Source of the DNA: Adhaeribacter aerolatus
GTDB lineage: Bacteria; Bacteroidota; Bacteroidia; Cytophagales; Hymenobacteraceae
NCBI RefSeq assembly: GCF_007991635.1
Contig: NZ_BJYS01000013.1
Coordinates: 62,001-126,000 of the forward strand
Length of the DNA stretch: 64,000 nucleotides
Reading direction: 5' to 3'
Shown: positions 52,622-60,614 of the stretch, piece after piece
Layout: each line of letters opens with the position of its first letter
Numbering within the stretch: the first letter of the stretch is position 1
Notes under the pieces: model-generated
Databases searched by the model: none
What the model was told of the DNA's origin: nothing
What the model saw: the letters and a program-made list of their open reading frames with translations, nothing else
Program-made: the position numbers and the translations under genes

Positions 52622-53086
52622 TTAATTTGAAGAGGCCAGGCTGCGGGAGTTTTTCAGGTCCCGTAAATATTGGCCTAAGTCTTTAGACAGTGAGGATAAA
52701 TACTTTTTAGTTTTCCGCTTCGGCGTTCCTTTAGAACGGAACTCGCGGGGAAGCCGGCCATTTCTGGAATGCTCTACATTATCTACTACCATGTCTACCA
52801 CGTTTTTGGCAGTATAAAAAGTAAGGTCATACGATACTTTTCCAAAATCACCTTTGTTCGTTGCCCGGTAAGTAACATAGCTCTCCGTTTCGTTAATATC
52901 GCGGAGATAAAACTGGCTCGTTGGCAGGTTTTCTCTTATCCAGGACAAGGTAGAATCGAGTAAAACCTCCTTTGTTGCACGTGGAACACGGAAGGAAGCT
53001 GTAAATCCGTAGCGTTTAGGTTTAGCGGCCTGAATATCGGCCAATATTAAAAAGAACAAAGCAAAAAATAAGAGCAGTTTTTTCAT
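52622..53086 (-). CDS. exported DUF4468-like protein
   Basis: A 154-residue secreted protein: signal peptide 1-20 (LLLFFALFFLILADIQA), then a domain with FTASFRVPRATKEVLLDSTLSWI and SYDLTFYTAKNVVDMVVDNVEHS, the alternating pattern of a DUF4468 (TBP-like fold) domain seen in many Bacteroidota secreted proteins; the C-terminus is basic (KRKTKKYLSSLSKDLGQYLRDLK). A parS-consensus site falls inside the gene, at the codons for V-P-R-A-T. Family call tentative; function unknown. Confidence 0.65.
   Translation of the reverse strand: MKKLLLFFALFFLILADIQAAKPKRYGFTASFRVPRATKEVLLDSTLSWIRENLPTSQFYLRDINETESYVTYRATNKGDFGKVSYDLTFYTAKNVVDMVVDNVEHSRNGRLPREFRSKGTPKRKTKKYLSSLSKDLGQYLRDLKNSRSLASSN
52973..52988. 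promoter_or_regulatory. candidate parS site within the DUF4468-like gene
   Basis: TGTTGCACGTGGAACA fits the consensus TGTTNCACGTGNAACA at all 14 defined positions. ParB-binding sites of this form are often found inside coding sequences near the replication origin. No parA or parB gene is in the window. A weaker match lies at 57913-57928. Confidence 0.5.
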
Positions 53087-53162
53087 GAAAGAGGCTGTTT
53101 CTTAGCTAATTATCTTAAAGGAACCGATAAGTTATCCTGTTAGTTCCTTTAACGTTATCCAC

Positions 53163-53870
53163 TTACTTCATATTGTGGTATACGGCCTGTACGTCGTCAT
53201 CTTCTTCTATTTTCTCCAGCAGTTCTTCAATTTCTTCGGCCTGCTCATCGGTCAATTCGGTGCGGGTATTCGGAATGCGCTGCAACTCGGCAGTAGTTAC
53301 CGGCAAGCCTCTTTCCTCTAAAGCTTTTTGCATGGCACCAAAATCGGTGAAGGCCGTTTCAATAATCACTTCTCCTTCGTGTTCGTAAATATCTTCCGCA
53401 CCATAGTCAATTAAATCAAGTTCCAGTTCCTCCAGATTTAAACCTTCGGACGGCAACCGGAATATACCTTTTCGGGTAAATATAAAATCGAGCGAGCCGG
53501 TTTTACCTAAGCTGCCGCCGGCCCGGGATAAGTATACCCGTATATTGGCAACGGTTCGGTTAATATTATCAGTAGCGGCTTCAATTAAAATAGCAATGCC
53601 ATGCGGACCGTAGCCTTCGTACACAATCTCTTCGTAATCTTTTTCTTCTTTAGAAGAAGCCCGCTTTATAGCGGCCTCTACCCTATCCTTGGGCATATTC
53701 ACCCCTTTGGCATTCTGGATAGCCGTACGTAAACGGGCATTGGCCTCCGGATTAGGTCCGCCTTCTTTTACTGCTATTACAATTTCTTTGCCCAGCCGCG
53801 AAAAGGCCTTAGACATTTTATCCCATCTTTTAAACTTCCGGGCTTTCCTGAATTCAAATGCTCTTCCCAT
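53163..53870 (-). CDS. YebC/PmpR-family transcriptional regulator
   Basis: A 235-residue cytoplasmic protein with the full YebC signature: the N-terminal FRKARKFKRWDKMSKAFSRLGKEI, then GGPNPEANARLRTAIQNAKGVNMPKDRVEAAIKRA, and YEGYGPHGIAILIEAATDNINRT. Members bind DNA or act on ribosomes at difficult sequences (a recent TACO1-like role). The start Met-Gly-Arg is typical. It is preceded by its own 80-bp region and is not in an operon with the symporter upstream. Confidence 0.96.
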   Translation of the reverse strand: MGRAFEFRKARKFKRWDKMSKAFSRLGKEIVIAVKEGGPNPEANARLRTAIQNAKGVNMPKDRVEAAIKRASSKEEKDYEEIVYEGYGPHGIAILIEAATDNINRTVANIRVYLSRAGGSLGKTGSLDFIFTRKGIFRLPSEGLNLEELELDLIDYGAEDIYEHEGEVIIETAFTDFGAMQKALEERGLPVTTAELQRIPNTRTELTDEQAEEIEELLEKIEEDDDVQAVYHNMK

Positions 53871-53951
53871 ATTATAAAGGTTCTGCTAATTATTATTTGC
53901 GTATATCTTACAAAGTTAAAAAAGACAACTAAAATATCCAGTTTTACTCCC

Positions 53952-55358
53952 TTACTTAAAAGCTTCCGCTTTAATAATCGGGCCACTAAGTTTGGGCCAC
54001 CAAAAAAGGCCCAATCCAAGTCCAAGAAAACTGGCGCCTAAACCGTAAATCAAAGGATTAATAGCTGTACCAACGGCCAGGGCCATCAACCAAACACCCA
54101 TTCCGGCCAACATAGAAATGAATGCCGCCCGCGAACTGGTACGCGGTATATAAATACCAGCCACCATGGGTACAAACAAAGAAACCAGACTCAAGGCTGA
54201 TGATTCGCTTACTAACTCGTAAATATTACTACGCAGCAAGGCAAAGCCCAGCGACACCACTGCTACCAATAATACACTTACCCTTGACAGATGCAGTAGC
54301 TGTTTATCTGTTATGTTCCTATAAACAGGTTTTAAAATATTCTCACTCAGAATGGCTGCAGGCGCCAGCATAGCTCCACTGGCAGTGCTCATTATTGCCG
54401 ATAACAAAGCCCCAAAAAAAAGAACTTTCATCCACATAGAAGATTGTTGTAAAATGAGCACTGGCAATAATAATTGAGTATCCTGCTGCATCAGTTCCGG
54501 ATGCAGCACTTTCGCGTATAAACTTATCAACAGCGGCATAAAGGCTACCGTCAGATATAAAATACCGGCCATAAAGGAGGCATAAACGGCTACTTTTTCG
54601 GATTTAGAAGACATCACTCTCTGGAAAACATCCTGCTGGGGAATAGACCCCAAACCAATGGTTATCCACATGGCGAAATAGTTAATCCATTCCGTAGAAT
54701 ACGCTTTCGCAACAGGCGTAAACCTAAAGAAATCAGCCGGAGGCTGGTGCATAACTTCAGAGAAAGGGAATTGGATTAATAAACTTCCTACCACGAAAAG
54801 TAGCCCTAAAATAATCATTATTGTTTGCAGAAAATCGGTTACAGAAACGGACCACATGCCTCCTAAATAAGTGTATCCTACTACCACTATAAAGCCGAGC
54901 AATATGCCCACGATTAAAGGAATATTCACCACTAAATTTAGGATAATGCCTAACGCTACCAGCTGCGCCGCGATCCAGCCAAAATATGAAACCACCAGAA
55001 AAATAGAAGCAATTAGTTCGGTCTGACGGTTGTAGCGCACCCGGTAAAAGTCACCGAAGGTGAGCAAGTTCATGCGGTAAAGTTTCCGGGCAAAAAATAA
55101 CCCAACTAAGAATAAACAGAGAGCAGCGCCAAAAGGATCCTCAATTACGCCTATAAGCCCTTTCTCCGCAAATTCAGAAGAAGCGCCCAATAAGGTTTCG
55201 GAGCCAAACCAGGTAGCAAACACCACCGCAGTCGCCATTGGTAGGGTAAGCTTTCGGCCCGCTAATAAAAAATCCTGGGTATTATTAACGCGCCGGGAGG
55301 CCCAAAAGCCTAACAATACATTAAAGGTTAAATAAAGGAGAATAAAAAAGAGCAGCAT
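53952..55358 (-). CDS. sodium:solute symporter
   Basis: A 13-helix sodium-coupled transporter (SSS family) of 468 residues. Start chosen at 55358 (MLLFFILLYLTFNVLLGFW): the longer frame from 55418 would run through a strong hairpin and lacks any family homology in its first 20 residues. Hallmarks include FLLAGRKLTLPMATAVVFATWFGSETLLGASSEFAEKG, GYTYLGGMWSVSVTDFLQT and LGSIPQQDVFQRVMSSK. The gene before it encodes an SMP-30-like lipoprotein, which suggests uptake of a sugar acid or lactone; the substrate is not known. Confidence 0.93.
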   Translation of the reverse strand: MLLFFILLYLTFNVLLGFWASRRVNNTQDFLLAGRKLTLPMATAVVFATWFGSETLLGASSEFAEKGLIGVIEDPFGAALCLFLVGLFFARKLYRMNLLTFGDFYRVRYNRQTELIASIFLVVSYFGWIAAQLVALGIILNLVVNIPLIVGILLGFIVVVGYTYLGGMWSVSVTDFLQTIMIILGLLFVVGSLLIQFPFSEVMHQPPADFFRFTPVAKAYSTEWINYFAMWITIGLGSIPQQDVFQRVMSSKSEKVAVYASFMAGILYLTVAFMPLLISLYAKVLHPELMQQDTQLLLPVLILQQSSMWMKVLFFGALLSAIMSTASGAMLAPAAILSENILKPVYRNITDKQLLHLSRVSVLLVAVVSLGFALLRSNIYELVSESSALSLVSLFVPMVAGIYIPRTSSRAAFISMLAGMGVWLMALAVGTAINPLIYGLGASFLGLGLGLFWWPKLSGPIIKAEAFK

Positions 55359-55373
55359 CTTAAACAAAATAAA

Positions 55374-55406
55374 ACGGCCGGAAGCGTTGATAACTTTTCC
55401 GGCCGT
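55374..55406 (-). terminator. hairpin between SMP-30-like and symporter genes
   Basis: ACGGCCGGAA (55374-55383) and TTCCGGCCGT (55397-55406) form a perfect 10-bp stem with a 13-nt loop; on the minus strand it is followed by TTTATTTTG. It fits an intrinsic terminator or attenuator in front of the symporter, and argues against the longer symporter start at 55418. Confidence 0.75.
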
Positions 55407-55430
55407 CAAAAAAATCATTCACTATACAAC

Positions 55431-56318
55431 TTACCGCTTTAGTTCGTAAGCCATTACTTTGTTGTTGAAAAAAGTAGGCACCAACACCAGGTTTCTTTCC
55501 GGAATAAAGTCTATATCAGCGGCATTTACTTTTGCCTCTTTTGTATCCAGTAGCTTTTTAACCTGCCCATTTGCAAATAAATAATTGATTTCGCCATTCC
55601 AGTTAGAAACAATAAAATCACCTTTCCCTACCGGTACAATGCCATCGCCACTCGTTAAACCTTCCGCAACTTTATTCAGACTTTTGGTATTACCATCTAT
55701 CTGGTAAAAAATACCTGGTTGCATATCTACCAGGTAAAGTTTGCCTTCGTGGGCTAGCAAACCATTGGGTCTTACAAGTTGGTCACTTTCCATGTAAACA
55801 CTAGCGACATTATCTTTTACCAAGTAAACCTTCTTACCACTTGAATCCGAAACATAAACACTTCCATCGGCGGCTACAGTAATATCGTTCAGAAATTGCG
55901 CCCCTGGGAGTTCAATATCCTGAACTTTCTGGCCGGTTTTGGTATCAATTACTACTACTTTGGTTAGATCTGCTACGTACAGCATTCCTTTATGCAGTCC
56001 CATGCCCTTCGGCGCGTCCAAACCTTTTACCCACTCTGCCTGCTCAATTTTACCATTTAAATCTACCCGCCCAATAGAGCCATTACCATCCTTATCGCCG
56101 GCTTGCCCGTTTATGTTCGATACGTAAATTACTTTATTCCCCCGATCGTACAACACTGATTCCGGAGTAAGTAAATTTCCTTCAGTCTCCCATTTTTTAA
56201 CTAAGCTTACAGTTTCCGGATTAGAGGTGTTGGTAACTGTTTTAGTACAGGCCCATAAGCTGCTGGCTAATATCAATGTAAATACTTTTGTTCTGGTGTT
56301 TTGCATAATGTTATCCAT
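55431..56318 (-). CDS. SMP-30/gluconolactonase-like propeller lipoprotein
   Basis: A 295-residue periplasmic lipoprotein (lipobox LWAC; the start at 56318 or the in-frame ATG at 56306 are both possible). The mature part is a six-bladed propeller with repeats such as LLTPESVLYDRGNKVIYVSNINGQAGDKDG, DAPKGMGLHKGMLYVADLTKV, LNDITVAADGSVYVSDSSGKKVYLV and RPNGLLAHEGKLYLVDMQPG, the pattern of SMP-30/gluconolactonase-type proteins. The catalytic metal residues could not be checked. It is upstream of and in the same direction as the symporter. Confidence 0.85.
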   Translation of the reverse strand: MDNIMQNTRTKVFTLILASSLWACTKTVTNTSNPETVSLVKKWETEGNLLTPESVLYDRGNKVIYVSNINGQAGDKDGNGSIGRVDLNGKIEQAEWVKGLDAPKGMGLHKGMLYVADLTKVVVIDTKTGQKVQDIELPGAQFLNDITVAADGSVYVSDSSGKKVYLVKDNVASVYMESDQLVRPNGLLAHEGKLYLVDMQPGIFYQIDGNTKSLNKVAEGLTSGDGIVPVGKGDFIVSNWNGEINYLFANGQVKKLLDTKEAKVNAADIDFIPERNLVLVPTFFNNKVMAYELKR

Positions 56319-56457
56319 AGTTTTATGTTTAAGTTAGAAATATATTAGCTGTTTGCTTCCTTCGATTAGTTCTAAAAAAATGAATTAGATTTTAACTCAA
56401 TAAAAACTAACCCGTATAGGTTGAAAGTTAATAATTAAACCCGAAAAAAATAAAGCT

Positions 56458-56949
56458 ATGACTAAACTTAAAAATCTAGAAGATCTTTTTCATCACGAAA
56501 TAAAAGATTTATACAGTGCCGAAAAACAATTATTAGAGGCTTTACCCAAAATGGCCGAAACAGCGCAAGACCCTAAATTGAAAGCTGCCTTTGAACTACA
56601 CCTGCAAGAAACAAAAGCTCAGAAAGAACGCCTGGAGAAAGTCTGCGAGTTAATTGGTATAACCCCGGGGAGAACCAAGTGCAAAGCCATGGAAGGTTTA
56701 ATTGAAGAAGGTCAGGACATGATTGATGAGAAAGCAACCCCTGAAGTGAAAGATGCTGGTTTAGTAGCTTCAGCGCAACGCATAGAACATTACGAAATAT
56801 CAGGTTATGGTACCGCTGCTTACTATGCCGAGCGCCTGGGCCAGAAAGAAGCGCACGAATTGTTATCGGAGACCTTAAAAGAAGAGAAAAATACCGATGC
56901 TAAATTAAACAAACTGGCCAAAGGCTGGATTAATGCCAAAGCCGAATAA
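56458..56949 (+). CDS. DUF892/YciE-like ferritin-type protein
   Basis: A 163-residue four-helix-bundle protein of the ferritin-like DUF892 family: KLKNLEDLFHHEIKDLYSAEKQLLEALPKMAE, then EELHLQETKAQKERLEKVC, AQRIEHYEISGYGTAAYYAERL and EETLKEEKNTDAKLN. The conserved Glu and His residues of the di-iron site are present. YciE/YciF relatives are stress- and stationary-phase-induced. It is a single gene with a strong terminator. Confidence 0.93.
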   Translation: MTKLKNLEDLFHHEIKDLYSAEKQLLEALPKMAETAQDPKLKAAFELHLQETKAQKERLEKVCELIGITPGRTKCKAMEGLIEEGQDMIDEKATPEVKDAGLVASAQRIEHYEISGYGTAAYYAERLGQKEAHELLSETLKEEKNTDAKLNKLAKGWINAKAE

Positions 56950-56966
56950 CAAAGGCTAAGCTGTGT

Positions 56967-56995
56967 AAAAGTCCTGCTTGTGAGCAGGACTTTTT
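56967..56995 (+). terminator. terminator of the DUF892 gene
   Basis: AAAAGTCCTGCT (56967-56978), loop TGTG, AGCAGGACTTTTT (56983-56995), then GTTT. 18 bp after the stop. Confidence 0.85.
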
Positions 56996-57328
56996 GTTTA
57001 AAACCAGGTCCCTATTGTGCTGTAATTCTCTTAGCAGCTTACTATTATAGTTTAAGAGCAGAGAATTATCAGAAGCTTTTATTAACACGTTAATAAATCA
57101 GGAATGAATAACTTTTCAATTATAGTTACTTTTAACCAAACCTTTGAAAATCTACTATTCCTCTCCCGCTTTAACTATGTAAGGATATAGACCTCATTAG
57201 CTATTTTCCTTATTTGGCAAGCAAATAAATTTCTTTAATGCTGGTATAGCTTAACTTATTCAGAACCTTCTTTACTATTAAGCAGTAAAAACAGGTAGTA
57301 AAAACAACCTATTAACGATTATACAACC
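56996..57328. other. intergenic region with no supported gene
   Basis: AT-rich, stops in all frames. It presumably contains the promoter of the 79-aa protein; nothing else identifiable. Confidence 0.4.
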
Positions 57329-57568
57329 ATGGAAGACGATAAAAATAAATATAGAGAAGACCAGACTAAAACAAAGAATGAACAAACGCAGGAAGATTCT
57401 GCCAATGAAACAAAGTCTGATAGTGATTTTTATAAAAGAACGTTTATTGGTACGGGTTCTCCAAAATCAGATGAGAATTTTGATAATACGTACCGCCAAA
57501 CTAACGAGAAAGACTTAGAAGACCGGGATAATAATGATGGTGATGCTAACACCGAAAACAACTTTTAA
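57329..57568 (+). CDS. small hydrophilic Asn/Asp/Glu-rich protein (79 aa)
   Basis: A very charged, disordered-looking small protein (KNEQTQEDSANETKSDSDFYKRT, then DRDNNDGDANTENNF). No family. The composition resembles stress-induced or LEA-like small proteins. Support for a real gene: ATG start, no overlap, and a strong terminator downstream. Function unknown. Confidence 0.6.
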   Translation: MEDDKNKYREDQTKTKNEQTQEDSANETKSDSDFYKRTFIGTGSPKSDENFDNTYRQTNEKDLEDRDNNDGDANTENNF

Positions 57569-57589
57569 TAATATATCTTATTAGTTTTT

Positions 57590-57629
57590 AAAGCAGAATG
57601 CCGGTTAATATTAACCGGCATTCTGCTTT
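57590..57629. terminator. perfect 40-nt palindrome terminator
   Basis: AAAGCAGAATGCCGGTTAAT followed directly by its complement (57590-57629), with ATATAC after. 21 bp after the stop of the 79-aa gene. The absence of a loop and of a T-run makes it an unusual terminator; it may be a cruciform-type repeat. Confidence 0.65.
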
Positions 57630-58077
57630 ATATACAACCATACAATGTAGTTTTATTTCTTAAAATAATTTTGAGAAATAAAACGGAAATATTTTCAAGA
57701 TTTACTTTTTCACTGATTTAGTAAACCTGCTAAAATGATTTTTATTAGGCAATTCTTTGCTTCAAAGCACCTGCTTTTTTATTTTACAATTTCATTTTAG
57801 GTTGAAGCTTTCATCTGAGATGTGATACCGAATAGATAAGGCCACAAAAAACATTTATTTTTTCTCGTTTTCTGTTAAATAATTTTTGGGCTCAATCTCA
57901 TTGTTTTATTAAAGATTCACGTGGAACAAAGCACTTTTGCACAAGTTATAGATTGGCAAAGTACCTTTATTATCAAGTAATTAACCAACTGATCATTACA
58001 GGCAATGAAACATTTCACTAGTAAGAGCGTTTAAGAATTCACTGCTTTTAAAAAATTGTTCCACTAAATAAAAAGCT
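57630..58077. other. 448-bp AT-rich intergenic region
   Basis: No gene. It includes a second parS-like sequence at 57913-57928 and a TGTTCCAC half-site near 58050. The 3' end holds the promoter of the 3D-domain gene. Confidence 0.4.
57913..57928. promoter_or_regulatory. weak parS-like site
   Basis: AGATTCACGTGGAACA matches TGTTNCACGTGNAACA at 12 of 14 defined positions, keeping the CACGTG core and the right half-site. By chance a match this loose is expected at roughly one in five windows, so alone it means little. Confidence 0.25.
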
Positions 58078-58578
58078 ATGGTTAAATACAAGCTATTTGG
58101 TATTCTCTCGATGTTTATTTTTTCCCTTCCAAAAATTCTTCCTATCCAATCCGCACCCAAGAAAGAGAATCCTGCTCCCAGCGCTCCCACCGAAGTAATA
58201 CAAATACCAATCAGAAAAGTAGCCGTCGCTACTAAACCTATCCAATCAATTAAGGTTACTGCCTCTGTATATTTTCCGGTAGAAAATCAGACGGATGATT
58301 CTCCTTTAATAACTGCCGATAACTCTAAAATAAAATATAAAAAACCAAGTAAGCACCGCTGGATAGCAGTTTCGCGCAATCTGTTAACCCGTTGGGGTGG
58401 TACAATTGACTTTGGCGATACCCTGCACGTAAAAGGGATTAATAAAAGGATGGATGGCTTCTACGTAGTTCGAGATACAATGAACAAACGTATTAAAAAC
58501 CAGATTGATATTTTAGTTGGAGAAAAGGAAAATATCATGGGTTTATGGGAAGATGTTCATATTTATAAGCACAATTAA
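58078..58578 (+). CDS. 3D-domain (RlpA-like barrel) protein
   Basis: A 166-residue exported protein. Signal peptide 1-25 (ILSMFIFSLPKILPIQS), a Pro/Ala linker, then a 3D domain of double-psi-barrel type: WIAVSRNLLTRWGGTIDFGDTLHVKGINKRMDGFYVVRDTMNKRIKNQIDIL. The two Asp in the DGFYVV.D and the IDIL pattern fit the family of lytic transglycosylase-like MltA and RlpA relatives. It may cut or bind peptidoglycan. Confidence 0.85.
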   Translation: MVKYKLFGILSMFIFSLPKILPIQSAPKKENPAPSAPTEVIQIPIRKVAVATKPIQSIKVTASVYFPVENQTDDSPLITADNSKIKYKKPSKHRWIAVSRNLLTRWGGTIDFGDTLHVKGINKRMDGFYVVRDTMNKRIKNQIDILVGEKENIMGLWEDVHIYKHN

Positions 58579-58903
58579 GCTTACTGCGCGACAAATTAAC
58601 CTTAACCCCAAATAATTAATTGCCACCTATCTTGCTTTTAAAAGCCCAGCTTTTCATCCTTAAAGCACCTTTTGTCTAAATAGTCATATCAATAATGTTA
58701 GTTTCACTGGTTACTACCTGACAGTACTTATACAAAAGGTCGTTGTAAGATAACAGAAAAGAAGAAAAAGTTCGGTAGATGGTCTATGTGATTTGATGGT
58801 TTACCAGGCAATAAGGTCTTTATTAAACTTTCTTTTCAGTGAATCAATATTCTCTAGATATTAACAAAATGTGTGTTGATTATCTGAACCCCAGCTTGAA
58901 GAA
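58579..58903. other. intergenic region with no supported gene
   Basis: 325 bp between the convergent 3D-domain and rhomboid genes. No hairpin terminator of note and no gene. Confidence 0.4.
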
Positions 58904-59527
58904 TTAAAAAATTCCCCATTGCGCAATCTGCTGCACAAAACTGCCAAAAGAACCCGGCACTAAAAAAATAGCTAAGATAAAACCGAATATTGCTCCGTAT
59001 AAATGGGCATCATGGTTAATATTGTCTCCCATTTGCTTGCTCTGGTAATAAGAGTATATCAGATACAACAATCCAAAAACAAAACCAGGCATACAAAGGA
59101 AAGCATACAGGCAGATTTCGCGGGTAGGATTAAACAAAATGCTGGAAAAGATAATGGCCGAAACTGCGCCGGAAGCACCCAGAGCTCTGTAATCATAATC
59201 TTTTTTGTGCTTAATGTAAGAAGGTAAATCGGCTACTATCATGCCTCCCAGGTAAATAAGCAAGTATAAGAATATACCTATCTGCGGACCGTAATGATAA
59301 ATAAAAACGGTTTCTACCATCTCACCAAAGAAATAAAGCGTGAGCATGTTAAAAAATAAGTGCATCCAATCGGCGTGCAGAAACCCGGAAGTAACAAAGC
59401 GATAATATTGGTGATTTTTGTTTACTGAAAACGGATGGAATATCCAGTTGCGTAATAAGTCTTCGTTAGACCAGGCATAGATAGATATACCAACCGTTAG
59501 AATAATAATAATAAGTGTTACACTCAT
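58904..59527 (-). CDS. rhomboid-family intramembrane serine protease
   Basis: Cleaves TM segments of membrane proteins inside the bilayer. The 207 residues have six helices; the catalytic Ser is in YRALGASGAVSAI (about residue 118) and the His in NHDAHLYGAIFG (about residue 177); the conserved loop WMHLFFNMLTLYFFGEMVE is present, with HLFFNM as the family marker. Small size matches the bacterial six-TM rhomboids. The substrate is unknown. Confidence 0.95.
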   Translation of the reverse strand: MSVTLIIIILTVGISIYAWSNEDLLRNWIFHPFSVNKNHQYYRFVTSGFLHADWMHLFFNMLTLYFFGEMVETVFIYHYGPQIGIFLYLLIYLGGMIVADLPSYIKHKKDYDYRALGASGAVSAIIFSSILFNPTREICLYAFLCMPGFVFGLLYLIYSYYQSKQMGDNINHDAHLYGAIFGFILAIFLVPGSFGSFVQQIAQWGIF

Positions 59528-59594
59528 GCTTTATGTTTGAATTTAATAAAGAGATTATCCCGATGACAAATTCAGTCACCAAACCAAAAATAAT

Positions 59595-60614
59595 TTAGCT
59601 TTCGCGCTCCATTAATTGCAGGGCCAGGTTCCGGAGCATGGCTTTGCGGGCTTCCGGTGCATTAACTGCATTTAAACTCTGAATGGCTTCTTCAAAATAG
59701 CTATTAATTTTATCTTCGGTTTGCGCGCGGATATTTAGTTCGTTGTAAATTTGAGTAAACTCCTGTACTTTTTCTTGCCCCGAATAAATAGTCTGGTTTT
59801 TATATCGGGTAAGCACTTCTTTTTGCGATTGGTTTGCCTGGTCTATGGCAGTTAGTAACAGAAATGTTTTTTTATCCGCTAATATATCGCCGCCTACCTG
59901 TTTACCAAATTTATCCTGTTCGCCATAAACATCCAGCAAATCGTCGCGCAGCTGAAAGGCAATGCCCACTTTTATGCCAAAGTTTTTAAGCAATAAGGCG
60001 TCATTTTCGGGCGCCCCGTTTAATACCGCTCCCAGTTCTAAGCTAAAACCCAGCAAAACAGCGGTTTTTAGCGTAATCATATGCAGGTAATCTTCGATGG
60101 TAGTAAAATCGCTGGTTTCAAAATTCATATCCAGTTGCTGCCCTTCACACACCGCTGCCGCACAATGGCTAAACAGTTTAAGTACTTTTTGTAGCTTAGC
60201 CGGTTCTACATCCAAAAACAGTTCATAAGCCTTTACCATCATTACATCGCCGCTCAAAATAGCAATATTGTTGTTCCATTTCTCGTGCACGGTAGGTTGG
60301 CCCCGCCGTAGCGGAGCTTTATCCATCAGGTCGTCGTGTAAAAGGGTGAAGTTGTGGAAAACCTCTACCCCACAAGCAGGCTTCAGGCATTTCTGAACAT
60401 CATCCTGAAATAAATAACCGGCCAGTAAGGTAACCAAAGGACGTAGCCGTTTCCCACCCAACTGCATTATATAGCGTATTGGTTCGTAAAGCTCAACGGG
60501 ATTATCACCATAGGAGATGGTGGATAAGGTTTTATTTATTTGTTCCGCAAAAAAGGAGATATCCACAGAAGCGGCGGGTTTTGCCGCTTCCGGTACCGCA
60601 TAATCATTATTCAT
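59595..60614 (-). CDS. polyprenyl synthetase
   Basis: Makes a prenyl diphosphate (farnesyl, geranylgeranyl or longer) from IPP. The 339 residues carry FARM motif DDLMDKAPLRRG and SARM motif LRDDLLDVYG. The start is set at ATG 60614 and the frame overlaps the RNase R stop by eight bases (ATGAATAA), so translation is coupled. The two residues before the first Asp-rich motif are LH, and chain length cannot be told without a model. Confidence 0.94.
   Translation of the reverse strand: MNNDYAVPEAAKPAASVDISFFAEQINKTLSTISYGDNPVELYEPIRYIMQLGGKRLRPLVTLLAGYLFQDDVQKCLKPACGVEVFHNFTLLHDDLMDKAPLRRGQPTVHEKWNNNIAILSGDVMMVKAYELFLDVEPAKLQKVLKLFSHCAAAVCEGQQLDMNFETSDFTTIEDYLHMITLKTAVLLGFSLELGAVLNGAPENDALLLKNFGIKVGIAFQLRDDLLDVYGEQDKFGKQVGGDILADKKTFLLLTAIDQANQSQKEVLTRYKNQTIYSGQEKVQEFTQIYNELNIRAQTEDKINSYFEEAIQSLNAVNAPEARKAMLRNLALQLMERES

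Noticed and set aside
59595-60614. Terpenoid or carotenoid biosynthesis cluster
   Set aside because: Only a single polyprenyl synthetase is present, coupled to RNase R; no phytoene synthase, desaturase or cyclase is nearby.
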